Positions 1 to 9,112 of a DNA stretch of 44,512 nt are shown one piece after another. Numbering within the stretch: position 1 is the first letter of the stretch; each line of letters starts with the position of its first letter. Under the pieces are notes generated by a model. It made no database searches. It was not told where the DNA came from and saw only the letters and a program-made list of their open reading frames with translations. Both the position numbers and the translations under genes were made by a program. Source of the stretch: an uncultured Eubacteriales bacterium (GTDB lineage: Bacteria; Bacillota; Clostridia; Oscillospirales; Acutalibacteraceae); contig CASFQZ010000075.1 in NCBI GenBank assembly GCA_949296825.1, forward strand, positions 1 through 44,512, in the 5' to 3' direction.

Positions 1-1545
1 CGGCGCAAGCAAGCGCTGGGAAGAAATGCAAGCGCCCTTTTCTTTCATTTGGTTAAATAAAATCCTTTCATGCAGCGCGTGCTTATCAATCAGAAGCAGT
101 CGATCCTCCGTCTGTGCAATCAAATAAGTCTGAAACGCCTCGCCAAGATAAAGAAATTCCGGAATTTCATCTTGCCCGGAGAGTGGCTTTTCATCCCCTT
201 CTGCTGCAGGAAGCGCTTGTTTTTCGGGCTTTTCGGTTTCTTCAGCCGCAGAAGGCTCATTCATTTTGACAATCGATTCCGTGCTTTCCGTCTCCTTTTC
301 ACAATCCATCGCATTTTCCTGTAGGGAATCCGAAGATTGCGCCACTAAGAAAGCATCTTCTCCCGGGGTATAGACGGTGACCTGCGGTGCAGTCCGCACA
401 AAGGGACGACCTTCTGCCTGCGGAAAAGCGGGTGTCGATACGGCACGAACCGTTGGCGGAACGGCTTCCTGTTTTGTCGTCGGAGAAGAAAACGAAACTT
501 GCTCCCCCTTTAAGGGCGGCTGGAAGGGGGAATCCAAATGCAATTGCGGACGTCTGTCGCCAACAGAAATCGCACTTTTCGCCGCGTAGTATATTGCTTC
601 AAATACGCGCTTTTCATCAGAAAAACGCACCTCGGTTTTTGCGGGATGCACATTTACATCTACGACGTATGGAGGAAGAATCAGGTTGATGACGCAAGCG
701 GGAAATTTTCCGACCATAACGGAGTTCTTATATGCGGCATCCAACGCGGATGCGCCCATTGGCATTTTTACATAACGGGAATTTACATAAAAATACTGCC
801 CGTTGCGCGTCGCTCTGCCCGCGCGCGGAAGGGAAACAAACCCCTTTATGCCAATACCATTCAGTTCATAATCGCACGGGATTAAGGTTTCGGCAAATTC
901 CTTACCCAGAACTGCGCGAATCGCAGAAAGCATATTCCCGTCGCCGGGTGTAAAAAAGACCTGTTTCCCGTCCTTAATCAAGCGGAAGCTGACCGAAGGA
1001 TTTGCCATTGCGCATTTACCAACAATATCGGCAACGTAATTGCCCTCTGTTGCATCCTTCTTCAAGAACTTCATCCGCGCCGGCGTATTGTAAAACAATT
1101 CGCGCACAGCGATGGTTGTCCCGTCCGGACAGCCCGCGTCGTCGATCAGAATTTCCTTACCGCCTTCTACAATATATCGGGTGCCAAATTCTTCGTCCGG
1201 TGTTTTGGTCAGCATTTCCACCTTTGCAACGGCGGCAATAGACGCAAGTGCTTCACCACGGAAGCCCAAGGTGCAGATCGCATCCAAATCCTGTGCGGTC
1301 GAAACCTTGCTGGTCGCATGGCTGATAAACGCCTTTGGGACATCCTCTTTCGCAATACCGCAGCCGTTGTCGGTGACGCGGATATAACGAATACCGCCAT
1401 TCTGAATTTCCACGGTTAGTTTTGTGCTATTTGCGTCAATGGCGTTTTCGACCATTTCTTTAATCGCAGAAGCCGGTCGTTCAACCACTTCACCGGCAGC
1501 GATCAATTCTGAAACATTTTTTGGTAAAACATGGATCGCAGGCAA
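1..1545 (-). CDS. mutL: DNA mismatch repair protein MutL (N-terminal 515 residues; 3' end outside window)
   Basis: MutL is the ATP-dependent matchmaker that couples MutS mismatch recognition to strand incision. The reading frame is open to the window edge. The GHKL ATPase region is clear: ELIAAGEVVERPAS near the start and GFRGEALASIAAVAKV around residue 95-110. A long variable linker (about residues 330-470) leads into the C-terminal endonuclease domain, where DKHALHERILFN matches the metal-binding DQHA(X)2E(X)4E motif except that the last Glu is Asn. I chose the TTG at 1545 because it gives the family-typical MPAIHVLP start and lies five bases after a GGTGG-like ribosome site; an in-frame GTG at 1554 is the alternative. 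It begins 24 bases after the mutS stop, so the two are cotranscribed. Confidence 0.95.
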   Translation of the reverse strand, partial: MPAIHVLPKNVSELIAAGEVVERPASAIKEMVENAIDANSTKLTVEIQNGGIRYIRVTDNGCGIAKEDVPKAFISHATSKVSTAQDLDAICTLGFRGEALASIAAVAKVEMLTKTPDEEFGTRYIVEGGKEILIDDAGCPDGTTIAVRELFYNTPARMKFLKKDATEGNYVADIVGKCAMANPSVSFRLIKDGKQVFFTPGDGNMLSAIRAVLGKEFAETLIPCDYELNGIGIKGFVSLPRAGRATRNGQYFYVNSRYVKMPMGASALDAAYKNSVMVGKFPACVINLILPPYVVDVNVHPAKTEVRFSDEKRVFEAIYYAAKSAISVGDRRPQLHLDSPFQPPLKGEQVSFSSPTTKQEAVPPTVRAVSTPAFPQAEGRPFVRTAPQVTVYTPGEDAFLVAQSSDSLQENAMDCEKETESTESIVKMNEPSAAEETEKPEKQALPAAEGDEKPLSGQDEIPEFLYLGEAFQTYLIAQTEDRLLLIDKHALHERILFNQMKEKGACISSQRLLAP

Positions 1546-1569
1546 TTTATCCACCGCCTTTCCGAAAGC

Positions 1570-4167
1570 TTAATCGCCGCACATCTTTTTGTATTCGTAC
1601 ATGAGATTTAACGCCTCCAGTGGCGTTAAAGTATTCAAATCGGTGTCCCTGATTTTCTGAATCACTGCGTTGTTGACTTCGCCCATCATGGAAAACTGAA
1701 GAGAATCCGCTTCCAACGAAGACTTTGCTGCGGGAGATGGCGTCGGCGCCGCCTCTTCCAATTGTGCAAGAATTTGCTTTGCACGACTTACCACCTTTGG
1801 CGGGACGCCGGCAAGTTTTGCCACCTGGATACCATAGCTGCCGTCCGCACCACCGCGAATGATCTTACGCAGGAAGGTAATATCATCACCGCGCTTTTTC
1901 ACGGCAATATTATAATTTTTTACACCGTCAATCGTACTCTCCAACTCCGTCAGCTCGTGATAATGAGTCGCAAACAGCGTTTTTGCGCCGATTTTCTTTT
2001 TGTCAGTTACATATTCCAAAACGGCGCGGGCAATGCTCATACCGTCATATGTAGAGGTGCCTCTGCCGATCTCGTCCAAGATAATCAGACTTCTTTTTGT
2101 TGCGTTCTTTAGGATGGAGGCAACCTCATTCATTTCCATCATGAAAGTGGACTGCCCCATGGACAAATCATCTGCTGCGCCGATTCGCGTAAAAATTTTG
2201 TCTACGATGCCAATCTCCGCAGATTTTGCCGGAACAAAACAGCCCATCTGCGCCATAATGACAATCAAAGCAATCTGGCGCATATAAGTGGATTTACCAG
2301 CCATATTCGGACCGGTGATGATTGCTGTCCGGTTTTCTCCGCAATCCAGATTCGTATCATTGGGGACAAAAGGCGCGTCTCGAAGAAATTTTTCAACAAC
2401 CGGGTGCCGACCATCTTTGATGATCAACGCATCCTGATCGCTGACCATCGGCATGGAATAGCCGTTTTCCATGGAGACAAGAGCAAATGAAGCAAAAACA
2501 TCCAGGCACGCCACTGCGGCAGCGGTTTTTTTGATTCTTCCCTGCTGTGCGGCGACCCGATCGCGCAATTGCGCAAACAGCTCATATTCCAGCTTTGTGA
2601 TCCGCTCCTGCGCGCCGAGAACCTTGGATTCCAACTCCTTCAACTCTTCGGTAATATAGCGCTCGCAATTGGTGAGCGTTTGTTTGCGGATATAGGTGTC
2701 CGGCACAAGAGCTTTATAAGCGTTTGTCACTTCAATATAATAGCCGAAAACGCGATTGTATCCGATTTTCAGTTTTTTGATGCCGGTTCTTTCCTGTTCT
2801 TTCGCTTCGATTTTTGCAAGAAACTCTTTTCCGCCATTTACAATTTCAAAAAGAGAATCCAGTTCTTCATGATATCCTCGGCGGATCATATTTCCCTCAC
2901 GGACAGAAAAAGCCGGATCATCCAAAATTGCGCGGTCAATCCAGTCGCGCACATCCTGCAAAGGATCAAGATCTTTATCAATGTTTTGCAGCAAGCGGGT
3001 TTTCGCCCCGCGAAGGCAATCCTTCAATTCCGGTATCGCTGAAATGGCGTTTGCAAGAGAGCGAAGCTCCCGGGCATTGGCGGTACCATACACAATCCGC
3101 GTCAAAATCCTCTCGAAATCATTGATCGCCGCAAGAGCCACCCGAATCTGTTCCAATTGCGACGGATGACTGATCAATTCATTCACACAATACAAACGGC
3201 TGTTAATTGCGTTGACATCCACCAGAGGATTCTCCACATAAGAACGCATCAGACGTTTCCCCATGGCGGTTTTTGTATGATCGATCACCCAGAGCAAAGA
3301 TCCCCGGGTTTCCCGGCGCTGTATGGATTCCGTCAGCTCCAGATTCCGGCGGGCAACCGCGTCCAGCCCCATATATTTGGCATCGTCGTACACATCAATT
3401 TCCTGCAGATTCAAAAGATCTGCCTGCTGCCCCTGCTGTAAATACATCAATGCAGCGCCAAGAGAACATATCGCTTCTTTTTTATCAGCCAGTCCCAATT
3501 CTTCCGGAGATTTTTGAAAACGATGCCGCAGGATAGAAACGGCAGCACTGTAATCAAACAGACTTTCGTCCGTTTTTTCAGGAAGATGCAGCTGTCGGGC
3601 ATTCAAAAACGCGCGCAGCGAAGAATCGCACAGGGCATTTCGATTCAAAAGCAACTCCGCAGGAGAAAAACGGGCAATTTCATTCTCCGTTTTTTCCGTC
3701 AAAAGATTGCCGGTCAGCATAGTTACATGCACTTCGCCGGTAGAAATGTCCGCAAAAGTCAAACCGCAAGCCTGCTCCGTTAAAACAATCGACGCCAGAT
3801 AGTTATTTTTCGCCTCGTCCAGCATACTGCTTTCAATGACAGTGCCGGGCGTCATGACACGGATTACATCCCGCTTGACAATACCCTTTGCCTGCGCCGG
3901 ATCCTCCATCTGTTCACAAACGGCGACCTTATACCCTTTTGCAACCAGCTTTGCGATATAGGAATCCGCTGCATGGTAGGGCACGCCGCACATCGGCGCC
4001 CGTTCCGCTTCGCCGCAATCTCTTCCGGTCAGCGTCAGCTCCAGCTCCTTTGACGCGATCTTGGCATCGTCAAAAAACATTTCATAAAAATCACCAAGCC
4101 GGTAAAACAAAAGCGTTCCGGGGTATTGCTCTTTTACGGCAAGATATTGCTGCATCATAGGAGTCAT
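1570..4167 (-). CDS. mutS: DNA mismatch repair protein MutS
   Basis: MutS binds base mismatches and small loops and signals through ATP to MutL. The 865-residue length is normal for the family. The N-terminal mismatch-binding domain carries GDFYEMF (the Phe-X-Glu wedge). The C-terminal ATPase has Walker A GPNMAGKSTYMRQ, Walker B LIILDEIGRGTSTYDG and the FATHYHEL H-loop region. A short low-complexity stretch (PTPSPAAKSS) precedes the C-terminal dimerisation segment. The ATG start has GAGGTGAGG seven bases upstream. The gene sits between a RicA/YlbF-like gene (39-base gap) and mutL, the order seen around mutSL in Bacillus. Confidence 0.98.
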   Translation of the reverse strand: MTPMMQQYLAVKEQYPGTLLFYRLGDFYEMFFDDAKIASKELELTLTGRDCGEAERAPMCGVPYHAADSYIAKLVAKGYKVAVCEQMEDPAQAKGIVKRDVIRVMTPGTVIESSMLDEAKNNYLASIVLTEQACGLTFADISTGEVHVTMLTGNLLTEKTENEIARFSPAELLLNRNALCDSSLRAFLNARQLHLPEKTDESLFDYSAAVSILRHRFQKSPEELGLADKKEAICSLGAALMYLQQGQQADLLNLQEIDVYDDAKYMGLDAVARRNLELTESIQRRETRGSLLWVIDHTKTAMGKRLMRSYVENPLVDVNAINSRLYCVNELISHPSQLEQIRVALAAINDFERILTRIVYGTANARELRSLANAISAIPELKDCLRGAKTRLLQNIDKDLDPLQDVRDWIDRAILDDPAFSVREGNMIRRGYHEELDSLFEIVNGGKEFLAKIEAKEQERTGIKKLKIGYNRVFGYYIEVTNAYKALVPDTYIRKQTLTNCERYITEELKELESKVLGAQERITKLEYELFAQLRDRVAAQQGRIKKTAAAVACLDVFASFALVSMENGYSMPMVSDQDALIIKDGRHPVVEKFLRDAPFVPNDTNLDCGENRTAIITGPNMAGKSTYMRQIALIVIMAQMGCFVPAKSAEIGIVDKIFTRIGAADDLSMGQSTFMMEMNEVASILKNATKRSLIILDEIGRGTSTYDGMSIARAVLEYVTDKKKIGAKTLFATHYHELTELESTIDGVKNYNIAVKKRGDDITFLRKIIRGGADGSYGIQVAKLAGVPPKVVSRAKQILAQLEEAAPTPSPAAKSSLEADSLQFSMMGEVNNAVIQKIRDTDLNTLTPLEALNLMYEYKKMCGD

Positions 4168-4206
4168 GGAACCGCCTCACCTCACAAAAATAAATAAACC
4201 GTACAA

Positions 4207-4617
4207 TCAGCCGCAGCCACCGCAAGTCGAGCAGGAGCCGCCGCAGGAATGTTCTTCGGGAATTTCGCAGGTCGCAGGATCCTCCCCGTTGACGCAAAGG
4301 GACAGCAGCTGCATTACTTCATTCATCATCGCGTCCACTTCCGCTTTCGCGGCCTGATAAGCAATCATATTCGGATTTTGCATGATCTGTGCGTATACTT
4401 CCCGAAACTCTTTATCGTAGCCTTCCATCTTGGATTCATCGGGCTGGTCTTTGGAGGACTCGTTCTGATACGACATCTGGATCAGATTGAGCTTACCGAT
4501 CAAACCGTTGAGCGCGTCGTCGGCTTCATTGGCTTTTCTTGCCTCAGTAAAGCGAAGATACCGCTCATCCTGCTGGATTACAGCGCCGAGCTCACGGGTT
4601 TTTGCAATAACGTTCAT
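4207..4617 (-). CDS. YlbF/YmcA (RicA/RicF) family protein with Cys-rich tail
   Basis: A 136-residue helical protein of the Com_YlbF family. In B. subtilis the family members RicA (YmcA) and RicF (YlbF), with RicT, form an iron-sulfur complex acting in RNA maturation and development. Position just after miaB and before mutS matches ymcA (ricA) synteny. The C-terminal 30 residues hold six cysteines (tail CGGSCSTCGGCG), suitable as cluster ligands. I start at the second ATG (4617), seven bases after GGAG; the ATG at 4623 is too close to that site. The gene overlaps the 3' end of miaB by 26 bases, suggesting coupled translation. Which Ric paralogue it equals cannot be settled from sequence alone. 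Confidence 0.85.
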   Translation of the reverse strand: MNVIAKTRELGAVIQQDERYLRFTEARKANEADDALNGLIGKLNLIQMSYQNESSKDQPDESKMEGYDKEFREVYAQIMQNPNMIAYQAAKAEVDAMMNEVMQLLSLCVNGEDPATCEIPEEHSCGGSCSTCGGCG

Positions 4618-6064
4618 GTTCATTCTCCGTTTCTAATCTTTCATTTTTTGATTCCATCGCGAGTCTGCCGGAAAGGGTCCAGTTACCCGCGTCTGTAACA
4701 ATAACATTGGTAAAGCTGCCCACAAGGTTTTTTTTGCCAGGAAAAGTAATACAGAAATTTTCTGACGTTCTGCCGGTTAACATGCCTTCATTTTCCTCTT
4801 CAACCAACACACAGAAAGACTTGTCCACCAGGTTTTTTGAACGCATGGCGGCGATCTGCTCCTGATCGCCGCAAAGCTTGCGGAACCATTCACTTTTTGT
4901 TTTCGCGCCGATGGGATCAGACATGGCCGCAGCACGGGTGCCCTGCCGCGGTGAATAAAGAAAAGTGAATAAGGACGAAAACCGAACCTCGTGAACCAGA
5001 TCAAGGGTTTTTTGGAAGTCCTCTTCCCTCTCACCGGGAAATCCGACAATAATATCACTGGTAACAGCAAGATCGGGCATTAACCGATACGCTTTCTCAA
5101 TCAGGCATAAATATTCTTGCGCCGTATAACCGCGATTCATCTCCCGCAGCACCCTGTCGGAACCGCTTTGTACCGGCAAATGAAGATGATGCTCGACCTT
5201 TTCGCAATCTGCCATGGTTTGCAGCAGCTCATCGGAACAATCCTTCGGATGCGAGGTCATGAAGCGAATGAGAAAATCGCCATCCAGCGCATTGATTTTT
5301 CGCAGTAATTGTGCAAAATTCATGCCGCAATCGGGCGTTTTGCCATAGGAGTTTACATTTTGTCCAAGCAAAGTGATTTCCTTCGCACCATTGGCAATCA
5401 GTTCCTTTGCTTCCGCAAGAATCTGCTCCGGCAGACGGCTGCGTTCCCGCCCACGCACATGGGGCACAATGCAATAGGTGCAAAAATTATTGCAGCCATA
5501 CATGATGGGCAGCCATGCCTTAAAAGAACGGTCGCGCCAGACCGGGAAGCCTTCAGCGATTTTCTCGTCCTCCTCTTTGATATCAAAAATCCGCTTATTT
5601 TCCCGCAGATGACGATATAGAAGCTCCGGAAAACGATAAATGGCAAAAGTACCGAAAACCAGATTGACATAGCTGTAACTGCGGCGGATTTTTTCGGCGA
5701 TATGCGCCTGTTGCATCATACAGCCGCAAAGGACGATGATCATATGATGATTTTTTGCTTCTTTGATCGGCTTCAGCGCTCCGACATTGCCGAGAACCCG
5801 CGTTTCCGCGTGTTCTCGCACCGCGCAGGTGTTAAACAGCACCAAATCGGCATCCTCCGGCTTGTCACAGAAAACAAAGCCCATTTCATGCAGCATTCCC
5901 TTAATGCGTTCTGAATCGGACACATTCCCCTGACAGCCGTAGGTATGAACAAACGCCCTCGGCGTATCACCAAACCGGCGAATCAAAAGCTCTGAGGCAA
6001 GACGGCAATATTCTCTCTGCTGTGTCACCGCCTGAGCGGAAACAAAAACATCTTTTGTGTTCAA
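4592..6064 (-). CDS. miaB: tRNA-2-methylthio-N6-dimethylallyladenosine synthase MiaB
   Basis: Radical-SAM methylthiotransferase that adds a methylthio group to i6A37 of tRNAs reading UNN codons. The UPF0004 domain supplies three cluster cysteines (HTYGCQGNVSD, FNTCAVREHAE, CGCMMQQ). The radical-SAM CxxxCxxC is in YGCNNFCTYCIVPHVRGRE. A C-terminal TRAM-like segment ends the 490-residue protein, a usual length though with a roughly 35-residue extension before the first motif. The start is TTG at 6064, which overlaps the TGA of the aldo/keto reductase gene and lies eight bases after GGAGAG, so translation is probably coupled. MiaB rather than MtaB or RimO is favoured by motif spacing and by the ricA-mutS-mutL neighbourhood. 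Confidence 0.96.
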   Translation of the reverse strand: MNTKDVFVSAQAVTQQREYCRLASELLIRRFGDTPRAFVHTYGCQGNVSDSERIKGMLHEMGFVFCDKPEDADLVLFNTCAVREHAETRVLGNVGALKPIKEAKNHHMIIVLCGCMMQQAHIAEKIRRSYSYVNLVFGTFAIYRFPELLYRHLRENKRIFDIKEEDEKIAEGFPVWRDRSFKAWLPIMYGCNNFCTYCIVPHVRGRERSRLPEQILAEAKELIANGAKEITLLGQNVNSYGKTPDCGMNFAQLLRKINALDGDFLIRFMTSHPKDCSDELLQTMADCEKVEHHLHLPVQSGSDRVLREMNRGYTAQEYLCLIEKAYRLMPDLAVTSDIIVGFPGEREEDFQKTLDLVHEVRFSSLFTFLYSPRQGTRAAAMSDPIGAKTKSEWFRKLCGDQEQIAAMRSKNLVDKSFCVLVEEENEGMLTGRTSENFCITFPGKKNLVGSFTNVIVTDAGNWTLSGRLAMESKNERLETENEHERYCKNP

Positions 6065-7188
6065 ATCGCATTCTCTCCGATGAGCCCGCTGATCTTACCA
6101 AGAAGATCGGGGATTTTAATTTCTTGCGGGCAAAATTCCATGCATTTTTTACACTGAATGCAAGCCTGCGCGCCGGCGGAAAAAGCAGCCGCCTGATAAT
6201 TCTGCCGGAAGGCCTCACGATCCCGTGCAAGATTATATTGATTATAAAGAGAGAGAATCTTCGGAATCTCAATCTCCTTCGGACAGACGCCGCAATACCC
6301 GCAGCCGGTACAGGGCACGGCAAAATACTCGCGGAACTGCTCGGACGCGCGCCGGATGACATCCCTGTCTTTTTGCGACAGCGGCTCCAACGGAGAAAGC
6401 GTCTGGATATTATCGGCAAGCTGCGCCAGATCGGACATACCGCTCAAGACCGTCATGACCCCGTCCAGAGAAGCGGCAAAGCGGATGGCTCTGGACGCAT
6501 AACTGCCACCGGAGTCACATTCATCCAGCACGCGACGCGTTCCATCGGTCAGCTTCGCCAGTTTGCCGCCCATGACCGGCTCCATAATGATCACCGGCAA
6601 TCCATGCTTGCGCACCAATTCATATTCTTCTCTCGCACTGCCGTTGTACCAATCATAATAATTGATTTGCAGCTGCACAAATTCCCAGTCATAGTCCTCT
6701 AAAAGATGCGTCAAAAGAGGCAGATCGCCGTGGAAGGAAAAGCCAAGATGGCGAATCGCGTCTTCCTCGCGCATTTTGCGGATAAAATCGTAGGAATGAT
6801 TTCGCTCAAAAACCTCCCAGGTGGACGGCTGGACACTGTGCAGCAGATAAAAATCAAAATAATCCGTTTGCAGTTTTTGCAGCTGTTCCTCAAACAGGCG
6901 GGCATTGTCGTCTTCTGTCTTTATGTACCAAGACGGCAGCTTCGTCGCCAGATGAAAGGCGGAACGGTCATATTGCCGCATGGTTTTGCCAAGAAAAATT
7001 TCAGAGCCTTGATCATGGTAACCATAAGCGGTATCAAAATAATTAACGCCGTTTTTCAGTGCCGTATCCACCATTTCCGCGGCGCGGTCATAGTCGATTG
7101 CTTCTTTGCCAGCTTCCTTAACGGGGAGCCGCATACAGCCCAACCCCAGAAGGGAAATTTCATTCTCAAAAAAATGCGTATATTCCAT
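6061..7188 (-). CDS. Aldo/keto reductase with C-terminal ferredoxin-like domain
   Basis: Predicted NAD(P)H-dependent oxidoreductase of the aldo/keto reductase fold fused to a dicluster-type iron-sulfur domain. Residues about 1-270 form the barrel: LGLGCMRLP, NYFDTAYGYH (catalytic Asp/Tyr), ATKLPSW (Lys), DFYLLHSV (His). Residues about 285-365 carry CTGCGYCGVCPKEIEIP and CIQCKKCMEFCPQEIKIP, two sets of CxxCxxCxxxCP-like ligands. Such fusions are common in anaerobic Clostridia; the substrate is unknown. The gene is first in the miaB-ricA-mutS-mutL transcription unit, with AAGGATG seven bases before the ATG and an extended -10 promoter 60 bases upstream. Confidence 0.9.
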   Translation of the reverse strand: MEYTHFFENEISLLGLGCMRLPVKEAGKEAIDYDRAAEMVDTALKNGVNYFDTAYGYHDQGSEIFLGKTMRQYDRSAFHLATKLPSWYIKTEDDNARLFEEQLQKLQTDYFDFYLLHSVQPSTWEVFERNHSYDFIRKMREEDAIRHLGFSFHGDLPLLTHLLEDYDWEFVQLQINYYDWYNGSAREEYELVRKHGLPVIIMEPVMGGKLAKLTDGTRRVLDECDSGGSYASRAIRFAASLDGVMTVLSGMSDLAQLADNIQTLSPLEPLSQKDRDVIRRASEQFREYFAVPCTGCGYCGVCPKEIEIPKILSLYNQYNLARDREAFRQNYQAAAFSAGAQACIQCKKCMEFCPQEIKIPDLLGKISGLIGENAI

Positions 7189-7246
7189 ATTGCCACATCC
7201 TTTTTATCAAAAAATACGATGGGTAAGCGCTGGAACTTAATAATAA

Positions 7247-7255
7247 ATTATATCA
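7247..7255 (-). promoter_or_regulatory. Extended -10 promoter for the AKR-miaB-ricA-mutS-mutL unit
   Basis: On the minus strand TG-A-TATAAT (7255-7247) is a perfect extended -10 element in the 106-base gap between the nfo stop and the reductase start. No good -35 is visible at 16-18 bases, which fits an extended -10 promoter. Inference from sequence only. Confidence 0.55.
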
Positions 7256-7294
7256 CGAAAATCTGTCATTGGGAATAGATTTCATTGAAAATTT

Positions 7295-8131
7295 TCATTT
7301 TTCGGCGAAAATCGTTTCTCGCAGCATTTTAATCTCCTTCCCATGCCCAGCATCGTCAGTGGGCGTTTCCAATACAAAGGGAAGATCTTTCAAAAACGGA
7401 TGGGTTAAAACCCTGCACAACGCCTTCAGACCGATCTGCCCCTTGCCGATCCCTGCATGACGGTCTTTTTTGCTGCCACAGGGGTTCAGGCTATCGTTCA
7501 AATGGACGACTTTCAATTTTTCCAGACCTAGAACCTTATCAAACAAGTGAAGCACGCCATCCAAATCGCGAACAATATCATATCCGCCGTCCCACACATG
7601 GCAGGTGTCCAAACAAACGCCAACTTTTTCCGGTAACTTCAGTCGATGAAAAACCTCGGCGAGCTGTTCAAACGTTCCGCCGATTTCACTGCCCTTCCCC
7701 GCCATGGTTTCCAGCAGAACCATGGATTGCATTTCTGGTCTGATAATATCGTTTAATCCGTCCGCAATGAAATCCATCGCCTGTTCCGCCGGCTGTCCGA
7801 CAGCGCAGCCGGGATGAAAATTATAAAAATTTCCCGGGAAATACGCCATGCGCTGCAAATCTTCCCGCATCATCTCCAAGCCAAAAAACCGAACATTTTC
7901 TTTTGGAGAGCAAATATTCATTGTATACGGCGCGTGAACCACTACCGGGAAACATTCGCTCTCGCACAAGCGGCGCCCGAATTCCGTCAGTTCCGATTCG
8001 TCTATCGCTTTTGCCTTACCACCGCGGGGATTGCGAATAAAAAACTGCATGGTATTGCAATTGATTTTTTGTGCCTTTTCAAACATGGCGACCAATCCGC
8101 CGGAAGATGAAACATGGGCTCCGAGCTTCAT
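7295..8131 (-). CDS. nfo: Endonuclease IV (deoxyribonuclease IV, AP endonuclease)
   Basis: Zinc-dependent AP endonuclease of base-excision repair that cuts 5' to abasic sites. The 278-residue TIM barrel begins MKLGAHVSSSGGL and shows metal-ligand signatures typical of Nfo: VVHAPYTMNICSP, NFHPGCAVG, LLETMAGKGSEIG, GVCLDTCHVWDGGYD, VVHLNDSLNPCGSKKDRH and FVLETPTDDAGHGKEI. GAGG stands eight bases before the ATG. It follows the CorA-like gene by 19 bases and is likely the last gene of the HAD-corA-nfo unit. Confidence 0.95.
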   Translation of the reverse strand: MKLGAHVSSSGGLVAMFEKAQKINCNTMQFFIRNPRGGKAKAIDESELTEFGRRLCESECFPVVVHAPYTMNICSPKENVRFFGLEMMREDLQRMAYFPGNFYNFHPGCAVGQPAEQAMDFIADGLNDIIRPEMQSMVLLETMAGKGSEIGGTFEQLAEVFHRLKLPEKVGVCLDTCHVWDGGYDIVRDLDGVLHLFDKVLGLEKLKVVHLNDSLNPCGSKKDRHAGIGKGQIGLKALCRVLTHPFLKDLPFVLETPTDDAGHGKEIKMLRETIFAEK

Positions 8132-8150
8132 AAATCAAACCTCTATCCTG

Positions 8151-9077
8151 TCAAAACATTTTCTTTTTCTTAAAAAAGATAATTTCCGCAATTACCAGCA
8201 CCACGACCAGCAGGATAACCAGAGGGTATCCCCACGGCGAATTGATGGCTGCCATATTGGAGAAATTCATACCATACCAGGCGGCGACCAAAGAGAGGGG
8301 CAAAAACATGGTGGTTACCACCGTCAAAAGAGACATGACCCTGCCCTGACGAATATCCATCTGCGAGCGATAAAGCTCTCTGAGCTGTAATAAATATTCA
8401 TTCAGAGCTTCGGTGTTATTGTGCAGCCGTTCGCATCGCTGTCCCAAAAGCTGCCAGGCATTGCTCTGCTGCTCACTGACCATGGCAAAACTACTTTCCA
8501 TGACATCCGCCACATCGGCAAGCTGCTCATAATAGGCATGAAGCCGAGACAGCTTACGGCGCTGCTTCATTAAATAACCGTTAAAATCAGAAGGTATGGT
8601 ACGCAAAAGCAATTCTTCCTTCTGCGTAAACTCCTCGTCAATGGATTGAAGATATAAAACATCATTTGACAAAAAAGCATCCAGCATACGCAAAAGAACA
8701 ATCGGCGCGCAAAGACCTTCCATCGGAGTTTCCGCTACGGCGGCAACAGAAGCGCGCAAACATTCCAAGTCCCCGACAAGAATCAGCGTATTTTTCTCCA
8801 AATGAAACGCAAGCTGCACAGCTCCCTTTGTCTCTGCCAATTCAGACGGAACATGCAGTGTGCCGATTATGCTGTCTCCAAAGGCTTCTGCTTTGCAGAA
8901 GCGAAGAGCGCGCAGCGATGCTAAAAACGCAGAACGGCGAGAAAGCTCTGGGGGCAGATCCTGCGCTTCCTCATAGGAATATAAAAAAACACCGTCCTTT
9001 TCCTCGCCGGGAGCCTCCCCGGGGGTGCTGCAATGGATCAAATTTTTTTGATCTTCGGAAAAAATATATTGTTCCAT
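8151..9077 (-). CDS. CorA-like magnesium/divalent cation transporter
   Basis: A 308-residue membrane protein of the CorA family, which forms pentameric divalent cation channels. The N-terminal two thirds is soluble and helical. The C-terminus has two membrane helices with YGMNFSNM, the GMN selectivity signature, between them and a basic tail (FFKKKKMF). I start at the ATG at 9077 because AAGAGG lies seven bases upstream; an ATG at 9116 forms an ATGA overlap with the preceding stop but has no ribosome site. Substrate (Mg2+, Co2+ or Zn2+) cannot be told from the sequence. Confidence 0.88.
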   Translation of the reverse strand: MEQYIFSEDQKNLIHCSTPGEAPGEEKDGVFLYSYEEAQDLPPELSRRSAFLASLRALRFCKAEAFGDSIIGTLHVPSELAETKGAVQLAFHLEKNTLILVGDLECLRASVAAVAETPMEGLCAPIVLLRMLDAFLSNDVLYLQSIDEEFTQKEELLLRTIPSDFNGYLMKQRRKLSRLHAYYEQLADVADVMESSFAMVSEQQSNAWQLLGQRCERLHNNTEALNEYLLQLRELYRSQMDIRQGRVMSLLTVVTTMFLPLSLVAAWYGMNFSNMAAINSPWGYPLVILLVVVLVIAEIIFFKKKKMF

Positions 9078-9112
9078 TTGCCATCCTCTTCCTTTGCAAT
9101 TACGAAAATATT

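Noticed and set aside
6022-6702. Plus-strand frame of 226 codons opposite the reductase and miaB
   Set aside because: Overlaps two well-supported genes and shows no family features.
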